64,000 nt of DNA, from NCBI GenBank assembly GCA_026388715.1, contig JAPLJF010000006.1, positions 62,001-126,000 on the forward strand, given 5' to 3'. The notes beneath the pieces are model-generated. The model saw only the letters and a list, made by a program, of their open reading frames with translations, ran no database searches and was not told the origin of the DNA. The DNA is from Deltaproteobacteria bacterium. Lineage in GTDB: Bacteria; Desulfobacterota; Desulfobulbia; Desulfobulbales; Desulfocapsaceae. The position numbers and the translations under genes were made by a program. This document shows, in pieces, positions 8,054 through 17,063 of the stretch (position 1 is the first letter of the stretch; each line of letters begins with the position of its first letter).

Positions 8054-8119
8054 TCTCGCGCTGAGACGCAGAGACGCTGAGAGAGGAAAAAAATCTTTGC
8101 TCTGCGCCTCTGCGCGAGA
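8054..8119. repeat. Inverted repeat between hypA and hypB
   Basis: Outer arms TCTCGCGC (8054-8061) and GCGCGAGA (8112-8119), with a further inner region of GCAGAG against CTCTGC around an A-rich centre. Repeats with this gacgcagag/ctctgcg flavour are frequent in deltaproteobacterial intergenic DNA. No gene in the 160-bp gap. Confidence 0.55.
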
Positions 8120-8180
8120 TCAAAAGTTTAGTTTTACTTTTAATGGTTCCATAATCTCTCTTCAACAAAAGGTACCCCCC

Positions 8181-8945
8181 ATGTGTGATTCCTGCGGATG
8201 CGATCTTACAGATAACCACAGCCACAAGACAGACTCCCGCGTCATCGAAGTCCACCAGAGCCTGCTAGCGGCCAATGATGCCATAGCCGCCGAGAACAGG
8301 GCCCACTTTGAGGCCATGGGGGTCGTGGCCATCAATATGATCTCCAGTCCGGGTTCCGGCAAGACCACCCTGCTCGAAAAGACCATTGAACGGCTGAAAG
8401 GAAAAATCAGGATAGGGGTGATTGAAGGGGATATCGAGACCGACCGCGACGCCCAGCGGATCAGGGCCAAGGGAGTGCCGGTGGTGCAGATGACCACCGG
8501 CGGCGCCTGTCATCTCGATGCGGCCCAGATCCACAAGGGACTGCACCTGCTGGAAAAGGAGCCGGGCGGCGACCAGCTGGATCTGCTCTTTATTGAAAAT
8601 GTGGGCAATCTGGTTTGTCCGGCCACCTTTGACCTGGGAGAACATCAGCGGGTCGTCCTGGTTTCAGTACCGGAGGGCCCTGACAAACCGGCCAAATATC
8701 CCAAGGCCTTTATCAGCTCCCAGATCTTTGTAATCACCAAGACCGACCTGCTTCCCTACTTTGACTTTCCCGTGGCCGAGGCCAAGGCCGATGCCCTGCA
8801 CCTCAACCCGAGGTTACAGGTTATGGCCCTCTCCGCCACCAGCGGTGAGGGATTTGAGGCGTGGATTGAATATTTGCAGGAAGTTACCGAGAATAAGGGA
8901 TCAGGCGTTCAGGCTGGAGGCAGAAAGGAAGGAACTTACCCCTGA
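8181..8945 (+). CDS. hypB: Hydrogenase nickel incorporation GTPase HypB
   Basis: GTPase that loads nickel into the large subunit with HypA. ATG at 8181 gives MCDSCGCD, a high-affinity nickel-binding N-terminus; an upstream extension of the frame would translate the hairpin repeat and is rejected. Walker A is SSPGSGKTTL (about 54-63); GDIETDRDAQRI and the NVGNLVCP switch/metal motif follow. There is no long histidine stretch, so storage of nickel is limited. 254 residues. The end overlaps the convergent hemC by 10 bases. Confidence 0.95.
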   Translation: MCDSCGCDLTDNHSHKTDSRVIEVHQSLLAANDAIAAENRAHFEAMGVVAINMISSPGSGKTTLLEKTIERLKGKIRIGVIEGDIETDRDAQRIRAKGVPVVQMTTGGACHLDAAQIHKGLHLLEKEPGGDQLDLLFIENVGNLVCPATFDLGEHQRVVLVSVPEGPDKPAKYPKAFISSQIFVITKTDLLPYFDFPVAEAKADALHLNPRLQVMALSATSGEGFEAWIEYLQEVTENKGSGVQAGGRKEGTYP

Positions 8946-9868
8946 TGCTTGCGGATCTCCGCCAGCATCTCCCGACCACCATTTTCCAAGATATAATCCC
9001 CCAATCGTTCTCCCAGTTTTTCCGCATCCTGGCGGGGAGCCTGTTCGGTCTTTCTGAGGATGGTGCTTCCATCGAGGCTGGCCAGGCCGACGGTCAGGGT
9101 CAGAATATCGTTATCCAGCACCGCCAGACCAAAGGCCGGGATGGAGCAGCCCCCTTCCAGCTTGCGCAGATAGGCCCGTTCGGCAAGAAGACAAGACTCA
9201 CTGTCCGGGTTATTCAGACAGGCACGGACCATGGCCTTCTTCTCGGCAGACAGCCCGTCTGAGGACTCAATGGCGATGCAGCCCTGACCCACCGGCGGTA
9301 CAAACTCATCCTCCGGAAAGACCTTAACGATCATCTCTTCATACTCCATGCGCTTGACCCCGGCATAGGCAAGCATCAGGGCATCACAGGCCCCATCCCG
9401 CAGCTTCTGGATCCTGGTCTGCAGGTTGCCGCGCATCTCAACGGTCTGGATATGGGGATAATAATGTTTAAGCAAGGCGATACGGCGCACCGAAGAGGTG
9501 CCGATGCGGATCTTTTTCGCCGGGTCATCGAGATCGAGCCCCTTATCGAGGGCCAGCAGAACATCATTGACCTTTTCCCTGGCGGTAAAGGCAATCAGGC
9601 CAAACCCTTCCGGCAACATCGACTGCATGTCCTTGGCGCTGTGCACGGCAATATCGGTGGCGCCGCTCTGCAACTGCTCCTCAAGTTCTTCGGTGAAGAC
9701 CCCCTTGCTGCCGATCTTGGCAATGGACACATCCAGGATCTTGTCACCCTTGGTCTCCATGGAGCTGATCACCGTCTCCATCCCCTGTTCATTCAACATG
9801 CCGGCAACGGTCTCTGTCTGCCACATGGCCAGCCTGCTCTTCCGTGATCCGATCTTTATGGTGGTCAT
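8936..9868 (-). CDS. hemC: Hydroxymethylbilane synthase
   Basis: Porphobilinogen deaminase, which polymerises four porphobilinogens for the tetrapyrrole pathway (siroheme, heme, cobamides). Motifs: GSRKSRLA at the N-terminus, VHSAKDM, GTSSVRR, and the dipyrromethane-cofactor cysteine in EGGCSIP (about 242 of 310). ATG at 9868 with GAGAG upstream is preferred over one seven codons earlier, since family members start at MTTIKIGSR or similar. No other hem gene is adjacent in the window. Confidence 0.95.
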   Translation of the reverse strand: MTTIKIGSRKSRLAMWQTETVAGMLNEQGMETVISSMETKGDKILDVSIAKIGSKGVFTEELEEQLQSGATDIAVHSAKDMQSMLPEGFGLIAFTAREKVNDVLLALDKGLDLDDPAKKIRIGTSSVRRIALLKHYYPHIQTVEMRGNLQTRIQKLRDGACDALMLAYAGVKRMEYEEMIVKVFPEDEFVPPVGQGCIAIESSDGLSAEKKAMVRACLNNPDSESCLLAERAYLRKLEGGCSIPAFGLAVLDNDILTLTVGLASLDGSTILRKTEQAPRQDAEKLGERLGDYILENGGREMLAEIRKHQG

Positions 9869-9924
9869 GCTCTCTTCCCTGATTTGCACTTATTTATTTG
9901 TTTCATTTCCGCAATCTGCCAGGC

Positions 9925-10031
9925 GCCGCTTAAAGGCAACAGCCGGAAAAGATTGGATTTTGCCTTTAAGCGGCATAAGGTGCTATAAAAGAAAAGAGCG
10001 AAAAAAACTTGCTCTTTTCTTAACGGCACCT
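9925..10031. repeat. Dispersed two-hairpin repeat, family A copy 1
   Basis: Hairpin 2: GCCGCTTAAAGGCAA (9925-9939) against its perfect complement at 9960-9974. Then GGCATAAGG, then hairpin 1: AGGTGC at 9978 against GCACCT ending at 10031, with an inner GAAAAGAGC/GCTCTTTTC stem. The same order, spacing and flanks recur near 14882, 16459, 19261, 27055 and 61766. No coding capacity. Confidence 0.7.
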
Positions 10032-10070
10032 AAATATTGCCACGCCACCAAGAAAGCTGTATCATGTGCC

Positions 10071-10823
10071 ATGCGCTTCCTCCTCTATAACATACGTTAT
10101 GCCACCGGCCACGGTGTGGGCTACCATCTGCCGCTGCCTTTTTCTGGATTTTTCAGACACACGAGCAATATCCTGACCCAGATCGTCGAATTCATCGAAT
10201 CGGTCAAACCGGATATCATTGCCTTAATCGAGGTGGACTCAGGATCGTATCGATCTGCAAGATGTTGCCAGGCCGATATTATCGCCAAAAAACTTCATCA
10301 ATTTCATATTGTTGAAACGAAATACGCCAACAATTCACTGGCCAGCAAAGTGCCGGTACTCAACAAGCAATCCAACGCCCTGCTTACCAGCGAAACAATT
10401 ATCGCTCATCACTTTCATTACTTTGATGAAGGGGTTAAACGACTAGTCATCGAAGTGGAGCTTCCTGATATTGTTGTCTTTATCGTCCACCTGTCACTGA
10501 AATACCGGCACCGTCAACAGCAGCTTGAGCACCTGCACCGCTTGCTTCAAAAGAGTACCAAACCAATGATCGTGGCCGGAGATTTCAACACCTTTGGCGG
10601 CGGCAGAGAATTAGAACTCTTTAAGGCAGCCACAGGTCTGCAAGATGCAAACCCCATGCACCACCCCTCACACCCCAGTCATGCCCCACATCGTCAACTC
10701 GACTTTATCCTGCACAGCCCGGAGCTCGAGGCCGTCAATTTTTATATCCCTGACATCCGGCTCTCAGACCACGCCCCACTGATCTGCGATTTTAACTATG
10801 TGAAGACACACAGGGAAAAATGA
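10071..10823 (+). CDS. Endonuclease/exonuclease/phosphatase (EEP) family protein
   Basis: A 250-residue protein of the DNase I-like fold. N-terminal MRFLLYNIRYATG gives the metal-site Asn; PDIIALIEVDSG holds the catalytic Glu; AGDFNTF (about 165-171) and SDHAPL (about 237-242) supply the Asp/Asn and final Asp-His. Such proteins hydrolyse phosphodiesters or phosphomonoesters; the substrate cannot be read from sequence. ATG at 10071 begins the conserved core; longer in-frame starts run through hemC and the repeat. Followed closely by a convergent hypothetical gene. Confidence 0.85.
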   Translation: MRFLLYNIRYATGHGVGYHLPLPFSGFFRHTSNILTQIVEFIESVKPDIIALIEVDSGSYRSARCCQADIIAKKLHQFHIVETKYANNSLASKVPVLNKQSNALLTSETIIAHHFHYFDEGVKRLVIEVELPDIVVFIVHLSLKYRHRQQQLEHLHRLLQKSTKPMIVAGDFNTFGGGRELELFKAATGLQDANPMHHPSHPSHAPHRQLDFILHSPELEAVNFYIPDIRLSDHAPLICDFNYVKTHREK

Positions 10824-10850
10824 AAGGGATGGAGAATAAATTCACGCCAC

Positions 10851-11276
10851 TCAATCCCCGGCATATTCATTGATAAAGCGAAGATACTCATCGCCCCCTT
10901 TGGTTCTCCGCTGGATGGCACGATGGATAAAGGCCATGACCCGCACCAGATCATCTTTCGGGATATCTGACAAATCCTCCTCAATAACCTTGCTGAGAAG
11001 GGCGTGGTCTTTTTCCTGCGCAGTATCAGCAAACGCCAGATTCGTATCCTTGAAATGATATTGATCAAAAAATAACTCCAGAAGTCTGGCCGCTTCCTTA
11101 TCCATAAAGTTCACGTCCGGATCTGAGAATCCAAGATGACACAAGGTGGACTCGATGGTACTGGCAATGAATTCCAGCTCGGGCGACCGAGAAATGATCT
11201 GAATTTCATAATGGGGAACATTTCGATAGTTTCTGACAGGCTTGCAGCTGTTATCACCGGGAATACACGTTGCCAT
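10851..11276 (-). CDS. Conserved-looking hypothetical protein, acidic and soluble
   Basis: 141 residues, no family recognised. Codon use matches its neighbours, supporting a real gene. The first 17 residues contain two cysteines (CIPGDNSC); the remainder is mostly helical, with YEIQIISRSPELEFIASTIES and an acidic middle rich in Asp/Glu. No signal peptide or membrane helix. It faces the EEP gene and stands alone. Confidence 0.55.
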   Translation of the reverse strand: MATCIPGDNSCKPVRNYRNVPHYEIQIISRSPELEFIASTIESTLCHLGFSDPDVNFMDKEAARLLELFFDQYHFKDTNLAFADTAQEKDHALLSKVIEEDLSDIPKDDLVRVMAFIHRAIQRRTKGGDEYLRFINEYAGD

Positions 11277-11451
11277 GATGTCGTCTGATAAAAAAGAGAT
11301 GGATGATTCAAAAGTTTTTTCTTATCTTTTCTGACGCCTCGCCTTCAGAAAAGAGCTTCGCACGAAAACCTCAAGTGCAGAACAGGACTATTATGTTATC
11401 GTATTTATCCTTCTCTGCATATTTTTTCAACCAATAAGGAACGCCCTCTTT

Positions 11452-13116
11452 TTAATTAGGTTCCAGCTCATCTTCGACGGATTTGCTCAGATAATAGCCG
11501 TAATCACCCTCATAGGTGTGCAGAGCGCCGTGGTCTATGGCAAAGACCCGATCCACCAGCAGGCGCAGGAAGTGCCGGTCATGACTGACAAGGATAACCG
11601 TGCCGGTAAACTTCTGCAGGGCCTCAAGGAGAACCTCCCGGGACTGGATATCAAGGTGGTTGGTCGGTTCATCCAGAATCAGGAAGTTCAGGGGCTGGGC
11701 CAGGAGGGTGGCAAGCACCACCCGGCTTTTTTCCCCGCCGGAGAGATTGGCAATCCGCTTGTCCACATCGTCACCCTGAAAGAGAAAAGCGGCGCACAGG
11801 TTGCGAATCACTCCGATATTGCCGGTGGGGATGACCGCCTGGACCGTCTCAAAGACGGTGAAATCAGGGTTGAGCAGTTCCATGGAATGCTGGCTGAAAT
11901 AACCAGGCAACACATTGGCGCCGATACTCACCGTGCCATTTGACGGCGCGACCTGGCCGGCCAGCACCTTGAGAAAGGTTGACTTGCCGGCCCCGTTCAC
12001 CCCGACCACCGCAATCTTTTCCTGCCTGCGGATCACCCCTGACACCCCGCCGAAGACCGACCTTTCCTGGCCGGTCGCTCCTGAACCGTCCATGGATTCC
12101 GCGACACTGGGCCAGACCTTGGACAGAGTTTCCATGCGCACCACATCATCGCCGCTGCGCGGGGGTTCCGTAAACTCAAAGCGCACGACCTTCTGCTCGG
12201 GCGGCAACTGGATGCGCTCGATCTTCTCCAGCTTCTTGATCCGGGACTGCACCTGGGCGGCATGGGAGACCCTGGCGGCAAAGCGGGCGATAAAGTCCTC
12301 TTCCTTGGCCAGCATCTCCTGCTGGCGGCGGTAACTGGCCAGGAGCTGCTCCCGCCGGATCTCCCGTTCGCGCAGATAAAAATCGTAATCGCCACTGTAG
12401 GTGGTCACGGTCTGGCCAGCCACCTCAATGATCCGGTTGACAATCCGGTTCATGAACTCGCGGTCATGGCAGGTCATGAGCAGCGCCCCTTTAAACTCAC
12501 TGGCCAGCCACTCCTCCAGCCAGATAATCGACTCCACATCCAGATGGTTGGTCGGCTCGTCTAAAAGCAGCACATCGGGGTTGACGGTCAGGATCCGGGC
12601 CAGACCAATCCGCATCTTCCAGCCGCCGCTGAAGGACTCCACCGGCCGCAGGTATGCATCCGGCCCAATGCCGAGACCGGTCAGCACCGCCTGGGCCCTG
12701 GCCTCCAGATCATACCCGCCCCGATGCTCAAACTCCTCCACCGCATTGCCATACCGCTCGAGCAGGGCGGCCATTGCCTCATCGTCCATGGGTAAGCTCA
12801 TAGATGCTTCCATTTCCCGCATCTGCTCACCCAGTTCGGTGACCTCGCCGGCCGCCGCCATCACCTCGGCCAGGGCCGTGCGCCCTGCCATCTCCCCCAC
12901 ATCCTGGGAAAAATAGCCGATCACGGTCTTTTTGGCGCAGGAGATCTCGCCCTTATCCGCCTCTTCCTCCCTGGTAATCAGGCGGAATATCGTTGACTTG
13001 CCGGCGCCATTGGGACCCACCAGCCCGGCACGACTGGAGGCGAGGATCTGCAGGCTGGCGTCCTGGAAAAGAATCTGGGAGCCATGTTGTTTCGTAATAT
13101 TGGTAAGATGAATCAT
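11452..13116 (-). CDS. ABC-F family ATPase (ribosome-associated type)
   Basis: Two ABC cassettes in one chain without membrane segments. First Walker A GPNGAGKST, signature FSGGWKMR, Walker B LLLDEPTNHLD; second Walker A GVNGAGKST, signature LSGGEKSR, LILDEPTNHLD. The linker (about 240-310) is the ABC-F interdomain helix pair, which in EttA/YbiT-like proteins reaches the ribosomal E site. 554 aa. A Gly/Ser-rich stretch between linker and second cassette (about 335-360) matches repeat family B and looks like an in-frame insertion. The subfamily (Uup, YbiT or YheS) is not resolved. Confidence 0.92.
   Translation of the reverse strand: MIHLTNITKQHGSQILFQDASLQILASSRAGLVGPNGAGKSTIFRLITREEEADKGEISCAKKTVIGYFSQDVGEMAGRTALAEVMAAAGEVTELGEQMREMEASMSLPMDDEAMAALLERYGNAVEEFEHRGGYDLEARAQAVLTGLGIGPDAYLRPVESFSGGWKMRIGLARILTVNPDVLLLDEPTNHLDVESIIWLEEWLASEFKGALLMTCHDREFMNRIVNRIIEVAGQTVTTYSGDYDFYLREREIRREQLLASYRRQQEMLAKEEDFIARFAARVSHAAQVQSRIKKLEKIERIQLPPEQKVVRFEFTEPPRSGDDVVRMETLSKVWPSVAESMDGSGATGQERSVFGGVSGVIRRQEKIAVVGVNGAGKSTFLKVLAGQVAPSNGTVSIGANVLPGYFSQHSMELLNPDFTVFETVQAVIPTGNIGVIRNLCAAFLFQGDDVDKRIANLSGGEKSRVVLATLLAQPLNFLILDEPTNHLDIQSREVLLEALQKFTGTVILVSHDRHFLRLLVDRVFAIDHGALHTYEGDYGYYLSKSVEDELEPN
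12057..12094 (-). repeat. Family B repeat inside ABC-F gene
   Basis: On the coding strand this reads CATGGACGGTTCAGGAGC then GACCGGCCAGGAAAGGTCGG. It shares CAGGAGCGACCG exactly with the copy in batD and the CATGGACGG core with the rhlE copy. It encodes DGSGATGQERSV-type residues in a loop where ABC-F proteins vary. Confidence 0.55.
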
Positions 13117-13123
13117 GAATACT

Positions 13124-13178
13124 TAGGAGCCGTTACGAAATAACTTGGCCTTGTATGACTTTTTCGTTACGGCTCCTT
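13124..13178. repeat. Family A hairpin between abc-F and rhlE
   Basis: AGGAGCCGTTACGAAA on the left and CGTTACGGCTCCT on the right, followed by TATGCCG, as in other family A copies. A downstream part, CCATGTTATTTATTTACAACGGC (13202-13224), matches the copy ahead of htrA. It lies in the only space between the start of the ABC-F gene and the end of the helicase gene. Confidence 0.65.
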
Positions 13179-13225
13179 ATGCCGTTTCGAATATCTATTG
13201 GGCCATGTTATTTATTTACAACGGC

Positions 13226-14800
13226 TTATTTCCTTCTCCCTTTGTACGATCCACTCCTTGCTCCTGATCCACCCCTGCTTCCCGCACCACTGGACCGTCC
13301 ATGGCCTGCGGTCGTTCGTGAGCCATCCCTGTCGCCCGCGCCACTCGGCCTGGCCTGGCCTGCCGGTACGGCAACCAACAGAGACTCATCCGGCTGGATA
13401 CAGTGCAAGGTCTCCCCGATATAGGCCTCAATCTCGGGCAGGACAAAGGCATCTTCCTCGCAGGCAAAACTAATTGAAATCCCCGAGACCCCGGCCCGTC
13501 CGGTGCGGCCGATCCGGTGCACATAGTCCTCCGGTTCATAAGGCAGGGTGTAGTTGATGACATGGCTGATGCCGGTAATATGAATGCCGCGCCCGGCCAC
13601 ATCGGTTGCAATCATCACCTTGACCCGCCCTTCACGGAAGGCCTCCAGCCGCGACGTCCTTTTTTCCTGCGGGACATCACCGGTGAGCAGGGTGCATTTG
13701 ACACCGTGACGCTCCAGACGCTCACTGAGCCGTCTGGCCTCATTCTTCATATTGGCAAAGATCATAATCCGCTCATGTTCCTTGTGAGCGATCAGATTGT
13801 AGAGCAACGTAAATTTCTCGGCAGTCGTGGTCAGATAGACAATCTGCTGCACCGTGTCGACTGCCACCTGATCAGATTCGGTCTCAACGGTAATCGGCTC
13901 TCGACACCATTGGGCCGAGAGCTGCTTGACCTCATCGGTAAAGGTCGCCGAAAAGAGCATGGTCTGGCGCTTCTCTTTTGGGGGAGTTTTGTAGATAATC
14001 CGGCGCACATCGGGGATAAAACCCATATCGAGCATCCGGTCGGCCTCATCAATGACCATGATGGCGGCCCGATTCAGGTTGATGATCTTCTTACTTTCAT
14101 AATCAAGGAGCCGACCAGGGGTGGCTACCACCACGTCCACAGCCTGCTCGGTCAAACTTTTTTCTTGTTTACGATAATCGGTGCCGCCATAAGCCGAGAC
14201 GATCCTCAGGGAGGTATATTTGGCCAGGTCCTTGGCATCTTTGGCAATCTGGATGACCAGCTCACGGGTCGGGGCAATGATCAGGGCCCGCGGCGTACCC
14301 ACTGGTGCCGCTTTGCCCCGTTCTTGTTCCTGCAATAATCTGGTGAAAATGGCGATCAGAAAGACCGCGCTTTTGCCGGTGCCGGTGCTGGCTCGACCGA
14401 TAAGATCCTTGCCAAGAAGGGCATCAGGCAGGGCCTGGGCCTGAATAGGGGTACAGAATTGAAACTCCAGATCAGCAATGGCGTGCATCAGGGAAAGGGG
14501 TAGATCAAGATCATGGAACCTGGTCTTGCCCGCAACCGGCTCAACAGGAAACTGGGCAAGGTCCCACTCGGGTTCCTGCCGCTCTCTCTTTGGACGGGGA
14601 CGACGCAGCCGGGATCCGGCCTCTCCTGCCGGAGATTCTAACTGCTGCTCTGACAAGGCGGCCTGGTCCGGCAGTAATTCCTGGTGGGCAGCAGGTTGGG
14701 ACACAGGCTGCACGATGGCCGGATTTCCATGCTCTTTTTTGCCGGATCTGGCAATATTCCTGAGTTTGTTTCCGGCCTTTTTAAGAAATGCTTTTATCAT
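13226..14800 (-). CDS. DEAD-box RNA helicase, RhlE/RhlB type
   Basis: ATP-dependent RNA helicase of 524 aa. A basic N-terminal extension (1-100) precedes the Q motif (CTPIQAQALP), motif I ASTGTGKS, Ia PTRELV, DEAD (motif II), SAT (motif III), and motif VI HRIGRTGR. The C-terminal tail is Gly/Arg/Ser-rich (GSRGGSGARSGS), as in RhlE-like RNA-binding tails, but part of it coincides with a family B repeat (13277-13318). Likely in RNA decay or ribosome assembly. Start ATG at 14800 gives MIKAFLKKAG. Confidence 0.92.
   Translation of the reverse strand: MIKAFLKKAGNKLRNIARSGKKEHGNPAIVQPVSQPAAHQELLPDQAALSEQQLESPAGEAGSRLRRPRPKRERQEPEWDLAQFPVEPVAGKTRFHDLDLPLSLMHAIADLEFQFCTPIQAQALPDALLGKDLIGRASTGTGKSAVFLIAIFTRLLQEQERGKAAPVGTPRALIIAPTRELVIQIAKDAKDLAKYTSLRIVSAYGGTDYRKQEKSLTEQAVDVVVATPGRLLDYESKKIINLNRAAIMVIDEADRMLDMGFIPDVRRIIYKTPPKEKRQTMLFSATFTDEVKQLSAQWCREPITVETESDQVAVDTVQQIVYLTTTAEKFTLLYNLIAHKEHERIMIFANMKNEARRLSERLERHGVKCTLLTGDVPQEKRTSRLEAFREGRVKVMIATDVAGRGIHITGISHVINYTLPYEPEDYVHRIGRTGRAGVSGISISFACEEDAFVLPEIEAYIGETLHCIQPDESLLVAVPAGQARPSGAGDRDGSRTTAGHGRSSGAGSRGGSGARSGSYKGRRK
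13277..13318 (-). repeat. Family B repeat inside the helicase C-terminal tail
   Basis: The coding strand carries CGAACGACCGCAGGCCATGG followed by ACGGTCCAGTGGTGCGGGAAG. A 27-base part agrees with the non-coding copy at 16344-16370 at about 22 positions by hand alignment. Confidence 0.55.
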
Positions 14801-15480
14801 TCAATGCCTTACGGTGATGTTAAATTTATCAGATCATTCCAGCGTACCGATGGGAAAACCAATCGGGACGCCCCTGTGTTTAAGTGCCGTTATGAAATAA
14901 GCAGTGCTTTTTTGCTTATGTTATTACAGCACCTTATGCCGCTTCAAAGAAACAGCCAATCTTTACTGGCTGTTTCTTTGAGTGGCGTCTGGCAGATAAA
15001 ATACAAGGAGCCACGTTACTAAATAACTGTTCCATTTTTAACGATTTCGTTACGGCTCCTTATGCCGTTCTTGCCATATAAATGTAACAGTTATTTTATT
15101 CCAACAGCTTAAGGAGAGAAACTATACCATTTTAAGGTTGCAAACTCCAGATTATTAGGAGCCGTTACAAATAACCATTCCATTCGCAGACCATGACCGG
15201 AGTCTTCACTTACCTCCCCCAGTGTCGCTGACGCCAAGGATCGCCCCGGCACTATTCCTGACAAGATCATTGAAAAGAGATTGATTTCCATGGGGGGGTC
15301 GGCTAAAGAGTGACAATCATTGGATAGCTACAGCGGTCGCTTTTGCAAGTGCAGAAGAGATGGGTCTGAAGGCATCAACCCTGGTTTTCCGCATTACCTG
15401 CCTTTCGGATCAATAAAATATAAAATTTGCCCAAGGCCATGAGACCTTTTCCTGGTTCTGGCCGAGACCACAAAAAGCAA
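14801..15480. repeat. Gene-free 680-bp repeat cluster (family A x2, family A fragment, family B)
   Basis: No gene is supported here. Family A copy 14882-15000: AAGTGCCGTTATGAAATAAG ... CAGCACCTTATGCCG, then a hairpin of AAGAAACAGCCA against TGGCTGTTTCTT. A second copy is at 15005-15115 (AGGAGCCACGTTAC ... CGTTACGGCTCCTTATGCCG). A fragment TTAGGAGCCGTTACAAATAA lies near 15157-15176. At about 15190-15250 a family B-like segment contains AGTGTCGCT and GGAGTCTTCACTTACC. Short reading frames across it are repeat translations. Confidence 0.6.
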
Positions 15481-16284
15481 ATGCTCATCCTCAGACAAAT
15501 ACAGCTTGGAGAGATCAACGACCAGCCCTGGTGTCCCAGGGTGATCCGCAACGCTGTGACCGATTTTCTCCAATACTCCACCAACCACTGGTGGCAGTAC
15601 ACGCCTCTTTTGCCGACACTCTGCTATTTCCTGCAAAGGGTTGACGCCCGACAGGTCATAGACCTTTGTTCCGGTGGCTGCGGGCCCTGGCAAGGACTTT
15701 ATGGAACAATCAACCGTGCCTTCGGGGGGTCATTCCGGATCATTCTGACCGACCGCTACCCGAATCTGGCGGCCTTTCGCCTGAGCCGCGATCTTTCCGG
15801 CGGGGTAATCGACTTCAGGGAAGGACCTCTTGATGCCTGCGCCCTCCCGAAGGAACTCACCGGCTTTAGAACACTGTTCGGTTCGTTCCACCATTTTTCC
15901 CCAATCCAGGCTCATCAGGTGCTTCAGGACGCGGTGGACTCCGGACAAGGAATCGGCATCTTCGAGATGACCGACCGGCGGCTCGTCACCGTTCTCACCA
16001 TGCTCACAGCTCCCTTTTTCGTCCTGCTGCATACACCAAAGATCCGCCCCTTTCGCTGGTCGCGGCTCCTGCTAACCTATCTGTTGCCGGTGGTTCCGCT
16101 CATCGTCATGGTCGATGGCATCATCTCCTGCCTGCGCTCCTATACCACCGAGGAATTGACGGCGATGACCGAATCCCTCACAGGAGCCCCCTACGAATGG
16201 GAAATACGAAGACGTGGCTCGCCTCGTTCGCCGTTCCCGATCATCTACGCCATCGGCTGTCCAAAACGGCATATCGAGCCGTAA
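15481..16284 (+). CDS. Class I SAM-dependent methyltransferase-like protein
   Basis: 267 residues from ATG at 15481; a TTG 54 bases earlier in frame is possible but has no ribosome site. The glycine-rich SAM loop is VIDLCSGGCGPW (about 60-71); an acidic residue in LTDRYPN follows at the end of strand 2, and GSFHHFSP is in the position of motif IV. About residues 175-215 are hydrophobic (LTMLTAPFFVLLH, LLLTYLLPVVPLIVMV), suggesting membrane association or a lipid-like substrate. Substrate not identifiable. It stands alone between two repeat clusters. Confidence 0.65.
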   Translation: MLILRQIQLGEINDQPWCPRVIRNAVTDFLQYSTNHWWQYTPLLPTLCYFLQRVDARQVIDLCSGGCGPWQGLYGTINRAFGGSFRIILTDRYPNLAAFRLSRDLSGGVIDFREGPLDACALPKELTGFRTLFGSFHHFSPIQAHQVLQDAVDSGQGIGIFEMTDRRLVTVLTMLTAPFFVLLHTPKIRPFRWSRLLLTYLLPVVPLIVMVDGIISCLRSYTTEELTAMTESLTGAPYEWEIRRRGSPRSPFPIIYAIGCPKRHIEP

Positions 16285-16556
16285 CAAAATGGTCAGAAAT
16301 GTAATAGTTATTTCGTAACGGCTCCTTGTAGGTTATCTGCCAGGCGCCGCTGGGCCATCCCTGGCCTGCGTAATAAAATAAGCAAAAAAGCACCACTGTT
16401 TATTTCGTAACGGTCTCTTGTATGATCTCCGGCAGATGTAATTTGATAGACGCCACACCAAGAAACAGCAGTAAAGATTACTGTTTCTTGGATGCGGCAT
16501 AAGAGGCCGTAAATAAAAAGAGCAAGAAAAGCTTTGCTCTTTTTATAACGGCCTCT
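16285..16556. repeat. Repeat cluster: family A copies with an embedded family B segment
   Basis: Contains TTATTTCGTAACGGCTCCTT (near 16306-16326). A family B core is at 16344-16370. A CCAAGAAACAG/CTGTTTCTTGG hairpin is at 16458-16491. Then GCGGCATAAG is followed by a hairpin AGAGGCCGT (16502-16510) against ACGGCCTCT (16548-16556). The last hairpin overlaps and supplies the stop codon of the adjacent Nudix gene. Confidence 0.65.
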
Positions 16557-17046
16557 AAATTTGTTGCAGAATGAGAAGGCCATCAGGGGTGAAGGGTTCA
16601 CGCAGACTGGATTCCAGGATCTGCGGGACTGACATGAAGCGCCCATCAGCAACCTCTTCCGGCTGCAAAGTGAACGGGCCTTCATGGGTACAGCGAAAGA
16701 CCCGCCCCCAGACCCGGTTGGTGGCGTCTTCAAAATAGTGATCAAAAAGCGGGATGAGGGAAATCCCGGAGATGCCAAGCTCTTCCGCCAGCTCCCGGGA
16801 CGCGGACTGCTCATAGGACTCCGAAGCCAGAACCACACCGCCGGCGGCCACATCCCAGTATCCAGGATAGATATCCTTGGTGGTGGTTCTTTTCTGGACA
16901 AAGAGTTGCTGCTTGTTATTGAAGACCAGGATATAGCTCGCCCGATGGATCAGGCCACGACTGCGCATGAGATGACGGGGCAGGACATCCGTCATCTTGT
17001 TGTCCCGATCAACAATCTGCACGATCTCTTCGGCTGGCGCATACAT
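16555..17046 (-). CDS. Nudix hydrolase (YfcD/IPP isomerase-like)
   Basis: 163 residues with a Nudix box GGVVLASESYEQSASRELAE-EL (about 90-111), fitting GX5EX7REUXEEXGU with GISG after it. The N-terminal part (VDRDNKMTDVLPRHLMRSRGLIHRA) is typical of YfcD-type proteins related to isopentenyl-diphosphate isomerase. Such enzymes cleave nucleoside diphosphate or related pyrophosphates; substrate unknown. The stop codon falls inside a family A repeat. It heads into the oxygen-defence block on the same strand but may be independent. Confidence 0.88.
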   Translation of the reverse strand: MYAPAEEIVQIVDRDNKMTDVLPRHLMRSRGLIHRASYILVFNNKQQLFVQKRTTTKDIYPGYWDVAAGGVVLASESYEQSASRELAEELGISGISLIPLFDHYFEDATNRVWGRVFRCTHEGPFTLQPEEVADGRFMSVPQILESSLREPFTPDGLLILQQI

Positions 17047-17063
17047 GTTGGATAGGAAGTCTT

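Noticed and set aside
9914-10040. Small regulatory RNA gene
   Set aside because: Stable hairpins are present but identical architecture at many loci marks it as a dispersed repeat; expression data would be needed to call an RNA gene.
14801-15480. Small genes in the repeat cluster (for example 15109-15291 minus)
   Set aside because: The peptides are translations of family A and B repeats, without start sites or codon bias.
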